Source: Paracoccaceae bacterium | Lineage (GTDB): Bacteria > Pseudomonadota > Alphaproteobacteria > Rhodobacterales > Rhodobacteraceae | Reading direction: 5' to 3' | Assembly: GCA_002709405.1 (NCBI GenBank) | Contig: PAQV01000100.1 | Location: forward strand, 41,588 to 105,587 | Length of the DNA: 64,000 nt | Shown here: positions 52,421 to 61,447 of the stretch, one piece after another | Layout: every line of letters begins with the position of its first letter | Numbering within the stretch: position 1 is the stretch's first letter | Position numbers and translations under genes: made by a program | Notes under the pieces: generated by a model | What the model was told of the DNA's origin: nothing | The model's database searches: none | The model's input: only the letters and a program-made list of their open reading frames with translations

Positions 52421-53029
52421 ATGACCACCCCGTCCGATATCGCCTTTTCCCCGGCCGTGAAGGCGCAGCAGAGGGCGCGTGGATCACGGGACATGTTCGC
52501 CCGGATGGAAGAAAAGAGGCCCTGGTCCGATGTGATCACACCTGATCTGGCGCAGTTCATCGGCACGCAGACCAGCGTCTTCCTGGGCAGTGCCAGCGCC
52601 GACGGGCAGCCTTACATCCAGCATCGGGGTGGGCCGGCCGGGTTTCTGAAGGTGCTCGGAGATCGCCAGCTTGGCTTTGCCGACCTCGCCGGGAACCGGC
52701 AGTACATCACCCTGGGGAACCTGTCGGAAAACCCCCAGGTGATCCTGTTCCTGGTGGACTACACCCATCAGCGGCGAATCAAGATGTGGGGCCAGGCCCG
52801 CGTGGTCGAGGACGATCCCGACCTTGTCGCGCGGCTGTCGGTCGAGGGTGGCTCAGGTCGGGCCGAGCGCGCGATCCTCTTCGATGTCGCCACCTGGGAC
52901 GTGAACTGCCCCAAGCATATCCCCCAGATGTTCCATGCCGATGACGTGGCCAGGGTGCTGGCCGCGCGCGACGAAAAGATTGCCCGGCTTGAAGCGCAAC
53001 TGGCGGCGCTGACCGGCAAAGACGATTGA
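52421..53029 (+). CDS. Pyridoxamine 5'-phosphate oxidase-like FMN-binding protein
   Basis: This is a 202-residue split-barrel flavoprotein of the PNPOx-like superfamily. TSVFLGSASADGQPYIQHRGGPAGFLKVL (about 44-72) is the FMN-binding start. GNRQYITLGNLSENPQVILFLVDY and RIKMWGQARVV are the following strands. It is the last gene of the LysR-linked operon. Such proteins are typically FMN- or F420-dependent reductases. A role in detoxification fits the AhpD-like neighbour but is not shown. Confidence 0.88.
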   Translation: MTTPSDIAFSPAVKAQQRARGSRDMFARMEEKRPWSDVITPDLAQFIGTQTSVFLGSASADGQPYIQHRGGPAGFLKVLGDRQLGFADLAGNRQYITLGNLSENPQVILFLVDYTHQRRIKMWGQARVVEDDPDLVARLSVEGGSGRAERAILFDVATWDVNCPKHIPQMFHADDVARVLAARDEKIARLEAQLAALTGKDD

Positions 53030-53038
53030 TATTGCTGG

Positions 53039-53125
53039 AAAAAAGAAAAGGCGGCATCCAGGGAGGAGGAGGAGGATGCCGCCTTTTAAGCGGGATCGGT
53101 TCAGGGAGGAGGAGAACCGATCACT
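53039..53125 (-). ncRNA. CcsR / cuckoo-type small RNA with two CCUCCUCCC loops
   Basis: Read on the minus strand, a nine-base-pair hairpin (GATCGGTTC/GAACCGATC) carries loop TCCTCCTCCCT. Six bases later a 14-base-pair hairpin (AAAAGGCGGCATCC and its complement) carries loop TCCTCCTCCTCCCT and is followed by CTTTTTT, a good terminator. Two hairpins with anti-Shine-Dalgarno CCUCCUCCC loops define the CcsR/cuckoo RNAs of Rhodobacter and related bacteria, which are stress-induced small RNAs. A promoter-like TTGTTT-N17-TATCTC lies just upstream (53132-53160). The plus strand of the larger hairpin can also terminate the preceding operon. No DUF1127 (ccaF-type) gene is seen beside it. Confidence 0.8.
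53046..53087 (+). terminator. Terminator hairpin after the AhpD/DUF1348/FMN operon
   Basis: AAAAGGCGGCATCC (53046-53059) and GGATGCCGCCTTTT (53074-53087) form a perfect 14-base-pair stem with a purine loop, ending in TTTT on the plus strand. It begins 17 bases after the last gene. It is the same DNA as the second hairpin of the minus-strand small RNA. Confidence 0.75.
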
Positions 53126-53131
53126 GTTAAG

Positions 53132-53160
53132 GAGATAGTCCGATTGCCGCGCGTAAACAA
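53132..53160 (-). promoter_or_regulatory. Predicted promoter of the small RNA
   Basis: The minus strand reads TTGTTT (53160-53155), a 17-base spacer and TATCTC (53137-53132). The transcription start would fall near 53124-53126, immediately before the first hairpin. The spacing is ideal for a vegetative or RpoH-type promoter. Confidence 0.6.
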
Positions 53161-53493
53161 TGTGTTAGCCATGATAATTCGGCAATGCAGCGTTGCATGA
53201 CCCCGCGTCACAAGCGCTTAACCGGTGTTCGGCCCCGCAAAACATGGGCTTTCGGCCAAATCTTCGGATTTTCCGCCCAAGGGAGGCGCCGTGAAATCCG
53301 CTCATTTTTTCAGCAAAACCCGGGGGTTGGAGCCGGTCAGGCTGACCGGAACAGGGCGTTGACTCGGTAGAATTTGCCCCTTTTGCGCGCCAAAAAGACC
53401 GAAGCTGATGCAGCTTCGACCATTGAACGACGTCGCAACGGACCCAAATATGGCGTAATATCTGACCTCGAGCCATTTTGGGAGGACATGGAA
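53161..53493. other. Gap of about 330 bases without a supported gene
   Basis: This lies between the small RNA promoter and the small HTH-like gene. A short dyad ATGCA-GCGT-TGCAT is at 53185-53198. The sequence could carry the promoter of the HTH-like gene. No RNA gene or coding frame with support was found. Confidence 0.5.
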
Positions 53494-53784
53494 ATGGCAA
53501 ACTGGTCGACACGACGCGCCCGCGAGCGTCACCGCAGGCGCAAGACCAAAACCCGTGGCAAACCCGCCGACGGCGTTCCGCTTGGCACCGGTCAAAAGGC
53601 CCGGGCCCGGGCGCTGAACATGGCGCGCCAGATGTGCGGCGATCGGGCCGATCCACTGGGGCTGAACCCGCGGCAGACCGTGGCCGTGCTGTGCGACCTT
53701 GGGTTAAGCGCCGAGGAAATCGCGCGCTATCACGGTATTCATAAATGGCGGGTACAAAGACTGCTGGATCCTGCGCCCTGCTGA
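53494..53784 (+). CDS. Small basic protein with C-terminal helix-turn-helix
   Basis: This is a 96-residue protein. The N-terminus is strongly basic (RRARERHRRRKTKTRG, about 6-21). The C-terminus LGLSAEEIARYHGIHKWRVQRLL (about 70-92) has helix-turn-helix spacing. DNA binding is likely. The start at 53494 is set by GGGAGG eight bases upstream; a nearer ATG at 53488 would be too close to that site, and the frame remains open to 53374. The family is not recognised. Confidence 0.65.
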   Translation: MANWSTRRARERHRRRKTKTRGKPADGVPLGTGQKARARALNMARQMCGDRADPLGLNPRQTVAVLCDLGLSAEEIARYHGIHKWRVQRLLDPAPC

Positions 53785-53824
53785 ACTGGGTCTTTGTGAC
53801 CGGGGCCTGATCCTGGCATGGGTC

Positions 53825-53852
53825 CCCGGCCGCACATCAAGGCGCGGCCGGG
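53825..53852. terminator. GC-rich inverted repeat between convergent genes
   Basis: CCCGGCCGC (53825-53833) and GCGGCCGGG (53844-53852) form a nine-base-pair stem. It lies between the stop of the HTH-like gene (53784) and the stop of the hemY-like gene (53871). There is no U tract on either side, so it is only a weak terminator candidate. Confidence 0.4.
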
Positions 53853-53870
53853 CATAGTATAGCGAACCGA

Positions 53871-55412
53871 TCAGCGCCGCAGCGGGTCGGTTTCCGTCTT
53901 TTCGCCCTCGGTCGGCGCCACGACGTCGGGCCGCGGGGTCGCCGCGTCCATGACTTCGCCGTCCGCCACCGGTTTGGGCGCTTCGGGTTCTGCCATCGGC
54001 GCCGCAGCCGGAACGACCGGAGCAGCCGCCCCATCGTCACCGACGATCAACGGCAGCATGTTTTCCCCGGCCGAGGGTCCGGCCACGGCATCATCGGGCG
54101 CCTCGCGCCAGCTCAGCGTGTCGAAGCCCCCGCAGTTCGAACAGACCGGCATCCAGTTCTTGTGGATCTGGCTGCAATTGTCGCAGACCCAGCGCGTCCC
54201 GCGCGGCGCGGTGACCGCCTTGCCCAGCCAGGCCCGGACCTGCGCTTCGGGTGCGCCAAGGCCGCGTTCAATGGCGGCCATCATGGTCAGAACGCGCACG
54301 TTGGGCTTGGTTTCCACCAGGTCGCCCAGGGCGCGGCGCGCGGCCGGGAAATCCTCGGCGGCGATCAGAAGCTCGGCGGCCAGCATCCGGGTTTCGGGAT
54401 CGTCCGGGTTGACGTCGGTCAGGGCCTTGAACCGTTCCACCCGCTGGGTCGCGGTCTCGGTCGGTTCGATTTCGGCGAAGGCCGCGGCCAGGTCGGGATG
54501 CGGATGCACCGACCAGGTCTTCTTCAGGATCCGCGCGGCGTACTTGGGATTGTCCTGCTTGATATAGGCCCGCGCGGCCATGACCGAGGCCGGGATCAGG
54601 TCGGGCGACTTCTTGTTCGCCCCGATCGCCGCCTCGCGCGCCTCGATCGAGGCATCGGCGTCAATGATGTCCTGGGCTTCGGACAGGGCCAGGACCGCCT
54701 CGCGCCGGGTGTAGACATCGCGCGGCAGTGAGCCCGATTTCAGCTTTGCGTTCAGGGTGTTGCGTGCACCCTTCCAGTCGTGCGTGTCGGCCTGAAGCTG
54801 CAGCAGGATGTCCTGGACTTCCTCGTGCCGGGGCTTCAGTTCAAAGGCCTTTTCCGCCAGCTTCTTGGCGGTGTCCTTGTCGCCCTCGGCCAGCTTCTGC
54901 TTGAGGATGCCGCGCACGCCGACGAACCGGGTGGTCTGGTCGGTCAGCAGCTTCTTGTAGGCATCGGCGGCCAGCTTGGTGTCACCGGCCATCTCGGCCG
55001 CCTGGGCGGTGATGATGTTGGTGATCTCGGGCTTGCCAAGCAGCTTTTCGGCCTTCTTGGCCTGGGTCATGGCAACCTTGCCTTCGCCCCCGGCCAGGGC
55101 CATCAGGCTTTCGGACAGCGCCCGGTAGCCGCGCCGTTCCCGCGACCGGTCGAAATAGCGCGACAGGGCGGTTTCATCCCCGGCCAGGAAGCGCAGCAGC
55201 GCAACCAGGAACGAGGCGATTTTCAGCACGACCCACAGACCGACCAACAGGATCAGCAGGCCAAGCACGGATTCCAGCGGGCCGAAGGTGTATTCCACCC
55301 CGGCGACCGTGACCTGCACGCCGCCTTCCGTTTCGATCAGGTAGGACGCGCCCAGAGCCAGGGCCGCGACGATGGCGACAAAAACCAGGACCTTGATGAG
55401 TGACCAGAGCAT
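53871..55412 (-). CDS. hemY: HemY-family membrane TPR protein with C-terminal zinc ribbon
   Basis: This is a 513-residue protein with two N-terminal membrane helices (about 3-25 and 43-68) and the HemY-N region. A run of TPR-like helices follows (about 100-385). The sequence CDNCSQIHKNWMPVCSNCGG (about 411-430), a CxxC-x12-CxxC zinc ribbon, is comparable to the rubredoxin-like end of LapB. The tail is Pro/Ala/Glu rich. The prokaryotic HemY role is unclear; it is usually linked to the hem cluster. The order hemD, mitofilin-like, hemY on one strand is the alphaproteobacterial arrangement. Confidence 0.85.
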   Translation of the reverse strand: MLWSLIKVLVFVAIVAALALGASYLIETEGGVQVTVAGVEYTFGPLESVLGLLILLVGLWVVLKIASFLVALLRFLAGDETALSRYFDRSRERRGYRALSESLMALAGGEGKVAMTQAKKAEKLLGKPEITNIITAQAAEMAGDTKLAADAYKKLLTDQTTRFVGVRGILKQKLAEGDKDTAKKLAEKAFELKPRHEEVQDILLQLQADTHDWKGARNTLNAKLKSGSLPRDVYTRREAVLALSEAQDIIDADASIEAREAAIGANKKSPDLIPASVMAARAYIKQDNPKYAARILKKTWSVHPHPDLAAAFAEIEPTETATQRVERFKALTDVNPDDPETRMLAAELLIAAEDFPAARRALGDLVETKPNVRVLTMMAAIERGLGAPEAQVRAWLGKAVTAPRGTRWVCDNCSQIHKNWMPVCSNCGGFDTLSWREAPDDAVAGPSAGENMLPLIVGDDGAAAPVVPAAAPMAEPEAPKPVADGEVMDAATPRPDVVAPTEGEKTETDPLRR

Positions 55413-55422
55413 GGGAGATCCT

Positions 55423-57039
55423 TCAGTTCGTGTTCAGGTCTGCGGCGACAGTGGCGATACCCGCCAGCGCGTCGCGCCGGGTGGTGGCCATGTCGACCCA
55501 GGGGGCCATCTGCTCGGCCGCCGAAGCGGGCAGGGCCTCGAGTTCGATGAGGGCAGTCGACAGGTCTTCGCGTTGCAGCGCCGCTTCAGCGCGGCTGAGG
55601 ATCGCGTCGGCGTCGTTGCCTTCCTGCGGAGTGGTCGACCGCGCGCCCAGCTGACGCTTGAGGAACGCGCCGATGCCCTTGGTGCTTTCGGGGTCCTCGT
55701 AGCGGGCGGCGTCCAGCGCGTTGCGCGCGGCCTCGGGGAATTCCGTCAGCAGGGCGCCCTGGGTCGGCACACCATCGGCGGCCGGGTCGGACAGGGTCGC
55801 CGGGATGTCGACACCGGCTTCGCTAATCGGGCCGAGGTTGTCGGCATAGGGTTCGCCTTCGCCCAGCGCGCCGCGAATGATTGCGACAGAGGTCTGGGCG
55901 GCGGCGATCCGCTGGGCCTGGGCGGCCTCGCGTTGCAGGCGGTTGGTGTTTTCCGCCATGGCGGTGGCGTCGTCGACCATGGCCTGGGCTTCGGACAACA
56001 GCGCGTCGATCCGGGCCTTTTCGTCGTCCACGATCCCGGCCAGGCGGCTGCCCTGATCCGAAATCAGCGTGTCGAATTCGTCGCGGATCGTGTTGCGTTC
56101 GTCCGCCAGCGCCCGGCGCACCCCGTCCAGCTCCCGCTCATAGGCCGCGATGGCCTCGTCCGAGAGGTTGTCGGCGATGGGCCGTTTTTCCAGGGTCGAC
56201 ACGCGGACATCCAGCGCATCCAGCCGCAGGGTCAGGTTGCTGACCCCGGTGTTGGCCTCGTCCACACTGGATTGAAGGCTGGCGATGTCGTCCTGCAACG
56301 CGGAGATGCCGTCTTGCAGCGGGGTGATGTCGGGAATGTCCAGGCCCGTCAGGCGGCTGTCGACATCGTCGATGCGCGACGACAGCGTTTCGACCGAGGC
56401 GGACACGTCCGATACCTGCTGACCGGTTTCCGAGATCTGACCGGACTGGGTGGTGGTCGTCTCTTCCAGGGCGGCAATCGGCGTGGCGTAGTCGGTGCCG
56501 CGCAGAAAGCCCGGCAGGCTGGCTTCGACATTGGGCGGCAGGTCGGCCCGGGCGGCCACGAAACCGGCGCCCGCGGCAATGACGCCGCCGATAAACACGG
56601 GCCAGAAGCCGCGTTTCTGCACGACGGTCTTTTTCACCACGGTTTCCGTCGGCATAGGCGGAGGCGGGGCCGGCTCGGGGTCGGGTTCCGGATCGGTGAT
56701 GGGATCTTCGTCGGCCATCACGTCCGGATCCGTCACTGGATCCGCATCGACAGGATCAATAGCGACCGGATCGCTTTCGGCGGGGTCGATGACGTCGCCG
56801 TCTTCGACCGGCTCCACGGTCTCATCCGTTTCGGGCGCATCCGAGGCGACGTCGTCTTCGAGCGCGTCCGGATCCGGTTCGGCCGGGTCGGTCACATCCT
56901 CTTCGGTGCGCTCTGCTGGAATTTCCTCGAACTCGGCGTCGACGATGTCATCCGTCTTGGCCTTGTCTGGCATACCGTCCATGGGCGTGTCGTCTTCGGG
57001 GAGCTCGGCACCCTGGTTTTCGTCTTTTTTATCAGCCAA
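55423..57039 (-). CDS. Mitofilin-like (COG4223) inner-membrane coiled-coil protein
   Basis: This is a protein of about 538 residues. A very acidic, Asp/Glu/Pro-rich cytoplasmic N-terminus (about 1-145) is followed by one membrane helix (FWPVFIGGVIAAGAGFVAA). A long coiled coil follows (about 190-370), then a C-terminal mitofilin-type helical domain. Alphaproteobacterial homologues of Mic60 next to hemY are proposed to shape the inner membrane and tether it to the outer membrane. The start is uncertain: TTG 57039 (MADKKDENQ) with GGGGAAG upstream is preferred to the open frame reaching 57117, which overlaps hemD. Confidence 0.8.
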   Translation of the reverse strand: MADKKDENQGAELPEDDTPMDGMPDKAKTDDIVDAEFEEIPAERTEEDVTDPAEPDPDALEDDVASDAPETDETVEPVEDGDVIDPAESDPVAIDPVDADPVTDPDVMADEDPITDPEPDPEPAPPPPMPTETVVKKTVVQKRGFWPVFIGGVIAAGAGFVAARADLPPNVEASLPGFLRGTDYATPIAALEETTTTQSGQISETGQQVSDVSASVETLSSRIDDVDSRLTGLDIPDITPLQDGISALQDDIASLQSSVDEANTGVSNLTLRLDALDVRVSTLEKRPIADNLSDEAIAAYERELDGVRRALADERNTIRDEFDTLISDQGSRLAGIVDDEKARIDALLSEAQAMVDDATAMAENTNRLQREAAQAQRIAAAQTSVAIIRGALGEGEPYADNLGPISEAGVDIPATLSDPAADGVPTQGALLTEFPEAARNALDAARYEDPESTKGIGAFLKRQLGARSTTPQEGNDADAILSRAEAALQREDLSTALIELEALPASAAEQMAPWVDMATTRRDALAGIATVAADLNTN

Positions 57040-57091
57040 TGATGCTTCCCCGTCGATTCTCAAATATCGCAGCGTACTGCGTGAAAGAATA

Positions 57092-57841
57092 TTAGTCGCC
57101 GCCCGAAGACCCCTCAACCCGACAAAGGCGGCGCAAGGCCGAGATTAATGCCGCATCCATGGATCCCCTGCTGGGTGTATCGCATACATGCAAGCTGGTC
57201 ATGTCGGGAACATGAACCTCCTCCGCAACGGCAGAACTGAGGGCGATGACGTGCACGGGCGCAAGGGGTTTGATCGCGGATGAGAGGAGCCTTGCCGATC
57301 GTGGTGAAAAAATAGGCAGGATGACAGGGGATGAGGCATTCAAAACGGCGTGTGCCTCGGGCGTCATGTCCTGCGCGACCTGGTCGTAGATGACGTGGGC
57401 GCTTGTCGGCAGCCCGGCTGCAGTCAGCCGCGCGGCGATGTCACCCCGGGTGTGGGCCCCGTGCAGGTGCAACAGGGGCGTGGGGGGACAAGAGCGGATC
57501 AGCCTGTCCACCAGGTCGTCGGCGGTTTGCCCGATGATTTCGGTCCGCCATCCGGCGGCGCGGGCCGCGGCAGCGGTGGTGTCACCGACGGCATGAACGG
57601 GGCACTGCTTCGGCAACGACGCCGCAGCCTCTACCCCGTTGGCAGAACTGAAGATCAGGCCCGCGGCCCGGCTATCCGGTGGCGGGGGCAAGTGTCGAAT
57701 GGCCAGGATCGGAGAGATCACCACCCGGTGCGGCGGCGCATCGGACAGGCGGGTGGCCAAGGCTTCGGACGCTGACCTCGGGCGGGTCAGCAGAAGCACG
57801 GGTCCGGAAGGGGGCGCGGGATTGTTTGGCACGGTCAACAC
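57092..57841 (-). CDS. hemD: Uroporphyrinogen-III synthase HemD
   Basis: HemD closes hydroxymethylbilane to uroporphyrinogen III in tetrapyrrole synthesis. The 249-residue protein has the two-domain alpha/beta pattern of the family: [18 protein letters not shown] (about 15-32), [13 protein letters not shown] (about 60-72) and [17 protein letters not shown] (about 81-97). The C-terminal part has [11 protein letters not shown]. The family is divergent, but these blocks and the hemY neighbour support it. It is divergent from tsaD with a 37-base gap. Confidence 0.9.
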   Translation of the reverse strand: MLTVPNNPAPPSGPVLLLTRPRSASEALATRLSDAPPHRVVISPILAIRHLPPPPDSRAAGLIFSSANGVEAAASLPKQCPVHAVGDTTAAAARAAGWRTEIIGQTADDLVDRLIRSCPPTPLLHLHGAHTRGDIAARLTAAGLPTSAHVIYDQVAQDMTPEAHAVLNASSPVILPIFSPRSARLLSSAIKPLAPVHVIALSSAVAEEVHVPDMTSLHVCDTPSRGSMDAALISALRRLCRVEGSSGGD

Positions 57842-57878
57842 GTGTTACCTGCCGCCTGGTCACGATGCAACGGACACC

Positions 57879-58976
57879 ATGGCGGACACACCCCTTACCC
57901 TTCTTGGACTGGAAAGCAGCTGCGACGACACGGCGGCGGCCGTGGTGCGCCAGGGCGACGGCCCGGCGGACATCCTGTCGTCGGTCGTTCATGGCCAGGC
58001 CGATTTCCACGCGGCGTTCGGTGGCGTTGTCCCCGAAATCGCCGCCCGCGCCCATGCCGAAAAGCTGGATCTTTGCGTGATCGAAGCCCTGGACAAGGCC
58101 GGCCTGACCCTGCGCGACCTGGACGGGATCGCCGTGACCGCCGGACCGGGCCTGATCGGAGGCGTCATGGCCGGGGTGATGATGGCCAAGGGCCTGGCCC
58201 TGGGTGCCGGGCTGCCGCTGATTGGCGTGAACCACCTGGCCGGCCATGCCCTGACGCCCCGGCTGACCGACGGGCTGGTCTTCCCCTACCTGATGCTGCT
58301 GGTGTCCGGAGGCCATTGCCAGTTCCTGGTGGTGCGCGGGCCCGAGGATTTCTCGCGCCTGGGCGGCACCATCGACGATGCCCCGGGCGAGGCGTTCGAC
58401 AAGTCCGCCCGCCTGTTGGGCCTGCCCCAGCCCGGCGGCCCCTCGGTCGAGGCCGAGGCGGCACTGGGCGATCCTGCCCACTTTGCCTTCCCGCGCCCCC
58501 TGCTGGACCGGCCCGATTGCAACCTGTCGTTTTCCGGCCTGAAAACCGCCCTGCTGCGCGCCCGCGACCAGATCGTTGCCGAAAAAGGCGGGCTGACCCG
58601 GGCCGACCGGGCCGATCTGTGCGCCGGCTTCCAACAGGCCGTCGCCGATGTGCTGGCCGAAAAGACCCGCCGCGCCCTGCGGATCTACATGGCCGAAGCG
58701 CCCTCTGTTCCCGCGCTGGCCGTGGCCGGGGGCGTCGCGGCGAACCGGGCGATCCGCCAGGCCCTGGAAGAGGTCGCGGACCAGGCCGGTGTCCGGTTCA
58801 CGGCACCGCCCCTGCGGCTGTGCACCGACAACGCCGCGATGATCGCCTATGCCGGGCTGGAACGGTTCCGCCTGGGCCGGCGCGACGGGATGGACCTGTC
58901 AGCCCGCCCGCGCTGGCCGTTGGACTGCTCGGTTCCCGGGCTGGTTGGCGGCGGGCGCAAGGGCGCCAAGGCATGA
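57879..58976 (+). CDS. tsaD: tRNA N6-adenosine threonylcarbamoyltransferase TsaD
   Basis: TsaD installs the threonylcarbamoyl group of t6A37 on ANN-decoding tRNAs in complex with TsaB and TsaE. The 365-residue protein has [14 protein letters not shown] (about 10-23), the metal-binding [11 protein letters not shown] (about 115-125), the ATP-loop [12 protein letters not shown] and the C-terminal [14 protein letters not shown] with [14 protein letters not shown]. The ATG at 57879 is the standard start. The stop overlaps the gpsA start (ATGA). Confidence 0.97.
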   Translation: MADTPLTLLGLESSCDDTAAAVVRQGDGPADILSSVVHGQADFHAAFGGVVPEIAARAHAEKLDLCVIEALDKAGLTLRDLDGIAVTAGPGLIGGVMAGVMMAKGLALGAGLPLIGVNHLAGHALTPRLTDGLVFPYLMLLVSGGHCQFLVVRGPEDFSRLGGTIDDAPGEAFDKSARLLGLPQPGGPSVEAEAALGDPAHFAFPRPLLDRPDCNLSFSGLKTALLRARDQIVAEKGGLTRADRADLCAGFQQAVADVLAEKTRRALRIYMAEAPSVPALAVAGGVAANRAIRQALEEVADQAGVRFTAPPLRLCTDNAAMIAYAGLERFRLGRRDGMDLSARPRWPLDCSVPGLVGGGRKGAKA

Positions 58977-59923
58977 TCGGCATTCTGGGCAGTGGGGCGT
59001 TCGGCACCGCCCTGGCTGTCGCCCTGAGCGCGGTTGGACCGGTCCGGCTGTGGACCCGCTCGGCCGAGGCCGCGGCACAGATGACCGCCCGGCGCGAAAA
59101 CACCAGCCGCCTGCCGGGCGTCGCGCTGCCCGATACACTCTATATAACTGACAGCATTGCCGAACTGGGTCCCTGCGATATCCTTCTGCTGGCCGTGCCC
59201 ATGCAGACCCTGCGCCAGGTGCTAATCGACCACGGCCCCGCGCTGGCCCATGCCCGCCCGGTCGCCTGCTGCAAGGGGATCGAGCTGAACAGCGGCCTGG
59301 GCCCCCACCAGGTCATCGCCAAGGTTCTGCCCGGCAGCCGCCCTGCCCTGCTGACCGGCCCCAGCTTTGCCGCGGATATCGCACGCGGCCTGCCGACCGC
59401 CCTGACCCTGGCCGCCGAGGATGGCGTCGCCCTGCAGGAACGTCTGTCGACCCCGACCCTGCGGCTGTACCGGACCGACGACCTGGCCGGTGCCGCGATG
59501 GGAGGCGCCCTGAAGAACGTCATGGCCATCGCCTGTGGCGCCGCCATCGGGGCCGGGCTGGGAGACAGCGCCCGGGCCGCCCTCATGACCCGGGGCTATG
59601 CCGAAATGTCCCGCTTTGCCACGGCCCATGGCGGCCGGGCCGAAACCCTGGCCGGGCTGTCGGGGCTGGGGGATCTTGCGCTGACCTGCATGTCCGAAGG
59701 CTCTCGCAACTACCGGCAGGGCCTTGCCATCGGCGCGGGGACGGGCTTTGATCCCGGCCAAACCGTCGAGGGTGCGGCCACCGCCCGCGCCGTTGCCTCT
59801 GTCGCCCGGACGCGCGGCATCGACATGCCGATCACCGACGGGGTGGTTGGCCTTCTGGACGGGACACAAACATTGGCCGAGGTCATGGACACGCTTCTCG
59901 CCCGGCCCCTTAAAAAGGAATGA
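58973..59923 (+). CDS. gpsA: Glycerol-3-phosphate dehydrogenase [NAD(P)+] GpsA
   Basis: GpsA makes sn-glycerol 3-phosphate for phospholipid synthesis. The 316-residue cytoplasmic enzyme has the dinucleotide motif [16 protein letters not shown] (about 3-18), [42 protein letters not shown] and the catalytic Lys region [23 protein letters not shown]. tsaD, gpsA and YciI form a tight plus-strand operon typical of Rhodobacterales. Confidence 0.96.
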   Translation: MIGILGSGAFGTALAVALSAVGPVRLWTRSAEAAAQMTARRENTSRLPGVALPDTLYITDSIAELGPCDILLLAVPMQTLRQVLIDHGPALAHARPVACCKGIELNSGLGPHQVIAKVLPGSRPALLTGPSFAADIARGLPTALTLAAEDGVALQERLSTPTLRLYRTDDLAGAAMGGALKNVMAIACGAAIGAGLGDSARAALMTRGYAEMSRFATAHGGRAETLAGLSGLGDLALTCMSEGSRNYRQGLAIGAGTGFDPGQTVEGAATARAVASVARTRGIDMPITDGVVGLLDGTQTLAEVMDTLLARPLKKE

Positions 59924-59929
59924 CTTCAG

Positions 59930-60202
59930 ATGCTTATCGCTTTGTACGCCAAGGACAAACCCGGTGCCCTGCAGGTCCGCAAGGACAACCGCGACGCGCA
60001 CCTGGGCTATATCGACACGACCGGCGTGGTCGCGATGGCCGGGCCGCTGCTGGATGACGCCGGAGAGATGTGCGGCTCGCTCGTCGTGCTGGATGTCGAG
60101 GACATGGCCGCGGCCAAGGCCTGGGCGGCGGACGATCCTTATGCCAAGGCCGGGCTGTTTGCCTCGGTCGAGCTGACCGCCTGGAAGAAGGTCATCGGCT
60201 GA
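59930..60202 (+). CDS. YciI family protein
   Basis: This is a 90-residue ferredoxin-like fold protein of the YciI family. It has LIALYAKDKPGALQVRKDNRDAHLGYI (about 2-28), the family His in AHLGYI, and AAKAWAADDPYAKAGLF (about 64-80). The biochemical role of most YciI proteins is unknown. It follows gpsA by six bases and shares one base with the EVE-domain gene. Confidence 0.9.
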   Translation: MLIALYAKDKPGALQVRKDNRDAHLGYIDTTGVVAMAGPLLDDAGEMCGSLVVLDVEDMAAAKAWAADDPYAKAGLFASVELTAWKKVIG

Positions 60203-60621
60203 TGGCGTACTGGCTGTTCAAATCCGAACCGTCGACCTGGGGCTGGGACGACCAGGTCGCCAAGGGCGACGCGGGCGAGGAATGGGACGGCGTGCGCAAC
60301 TACCAGGCCCGCAATTTCATGCGCGAGATGAACCTGGGCGACCTGGGGTTCTTCTACCATTCGCTCAAGGAAAAATCGGTGGTGGGCATCGTCGAGGTCT
60401 GCGCCGAGGCCCATCCCGACAGCAAGACCGACGATGACCGCTGGGAATGCGTGGACATCAAGGCGGTCAAGGCGGTGAAAACGCCGGTGACCCTGGACCG
60501 GATCAAGACGGAGCCGGGACTGGAGGACATGGTGCTGGTGAAGAACTCGCGCCTGTCGGTGCAGCCGGTCACCCCCGAGGAGTGGCGGATCGTCTGCGCC
60601 CTGGCCGGTGTCGACCCCTGA
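60202..60621 (+). CDS. EVE-domain protein
   Basis: This is a 139-residue protein consisting of one EVE domain. It starts YWLFKSEPSTWGWDDQV and has WDGVRNYQARNFMREM and GFFYHSLKEKSVVGIVEV, the classic family blocks. EVE is a PUA-like fold thought to read modified bases in nucleic acid. It is the last gene of the tsaD operon. Confidence 0.95.
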   Translation: MAYWLFKSEPSTWGWDDQVAKGDAGEEWDGVRNYQARNFMREMNLGDLGFFYHSLKEKSVVGIVEVCAEAHPDSKTDDDRWECVDIKAVKAVKTPVTLDRIKTEPGLEDMVLVKNSRLSVQPVTPEEWRIVCALAGVDP

Positions 60622-60770
60622 TACGGCCCTGACATTGGCCGCCTGAGGGCACAAAGCTGGGCAGATGAACGCGCAGGCTGGTGGTCCGGCCGCTGCAGGC
60701 TTGTTTTGCGCTGCGGCATCCTGTCAAATTCCTTCACCTTTCGTTCATTTGTTCTGACCGGAGAGTGCGG

Positions 60771-61169
60771 ATGACCGTCCTCAACATTCTTCTTGCGGCC
60801 ATTGTCAGCTATGCCTTCGGCGCGGCCTGGTACATGATGTTGTCAAAGCGCTGGATGGAAGCCTCGGGCGTCGGGGTGGACCCCTCGACCGGCAAACCGG
60901 CCAATGCGTCGGACCCGCTGCCCTATATCACCGGTTTCGTGGCCTCTGTCCTGATCGCCGGGATGATGCACCACGTCTTCGCCGGTGCCGGGATCGTGAC
61001 ACTGGGCGCGGGTCTGGTGGCGGGGCTGGGCATCGGTCTGTTCCTGGTCTGCCCCTGGATCGCGACCTTTTACGGTTTTGCGAACCGCCCCCGGGCCCTG
61101 ACCCTGATCGACGGCGGTTATGCCACGTTCGGATGCGGCCTGATCGGATTGGTCCTGACCCTGTTCTGA
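60771..61169 (+). CDS. DUF1761 membrane protein
   Basis: This is a 132-residue protein with four membrane helices (about 4-22, 53-72, 75-95, 108-130). It carries the family motif YAFGAAWYMMLSKRWMEASG (about 13-32). Function is unknown. The ATG at 60771 has GAGAG upstream. It stands alone, 149 bases after the EVE gene. Confidence 0.88.
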   Translation: MTVLNILLAAIVSYAFGAAWYMMLSKRWMEASGVGVDPSTGKPANASDPLPYITGFVASVLIAGMMHHVFAGAGIVTLGAGLVAGLGIGLFLVCPWIATFYGFANRPRALTLIDGGYATFGCGLIGLVLTLF

Positions 61170-61447
61170 CCCGCACCCACCGACCGGCACCATCGACCGG
61201 CACACCAAAAGAACAAAGCACCGCAGATCCATACGATCAGCGGTGCCGGCTATCTGATACGGGGGGATCCGGTGCACCAGAGCCCCCCGTTCACCCGCGT
61301 GCTCCCAATCCACCACACGCGTTTGAAATGTTAGGGTCTGGCCTCCTGACCGGACATGTCATTGGTAGCGCAGACAGCGCCAAAGCTCAAACGGCAAGTG
61401 GCTAAAATGCCGCGGATCAGGGAACCTGGCGGCGCGCGTCCGGGCGC

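Noticed and set aside
55372..57042. 556-codon plus-strand open frame
   Set aside because: It is antisense to the mitofilin-like gene; Gly/Arg/Val-rich repetitive composition without a domain.
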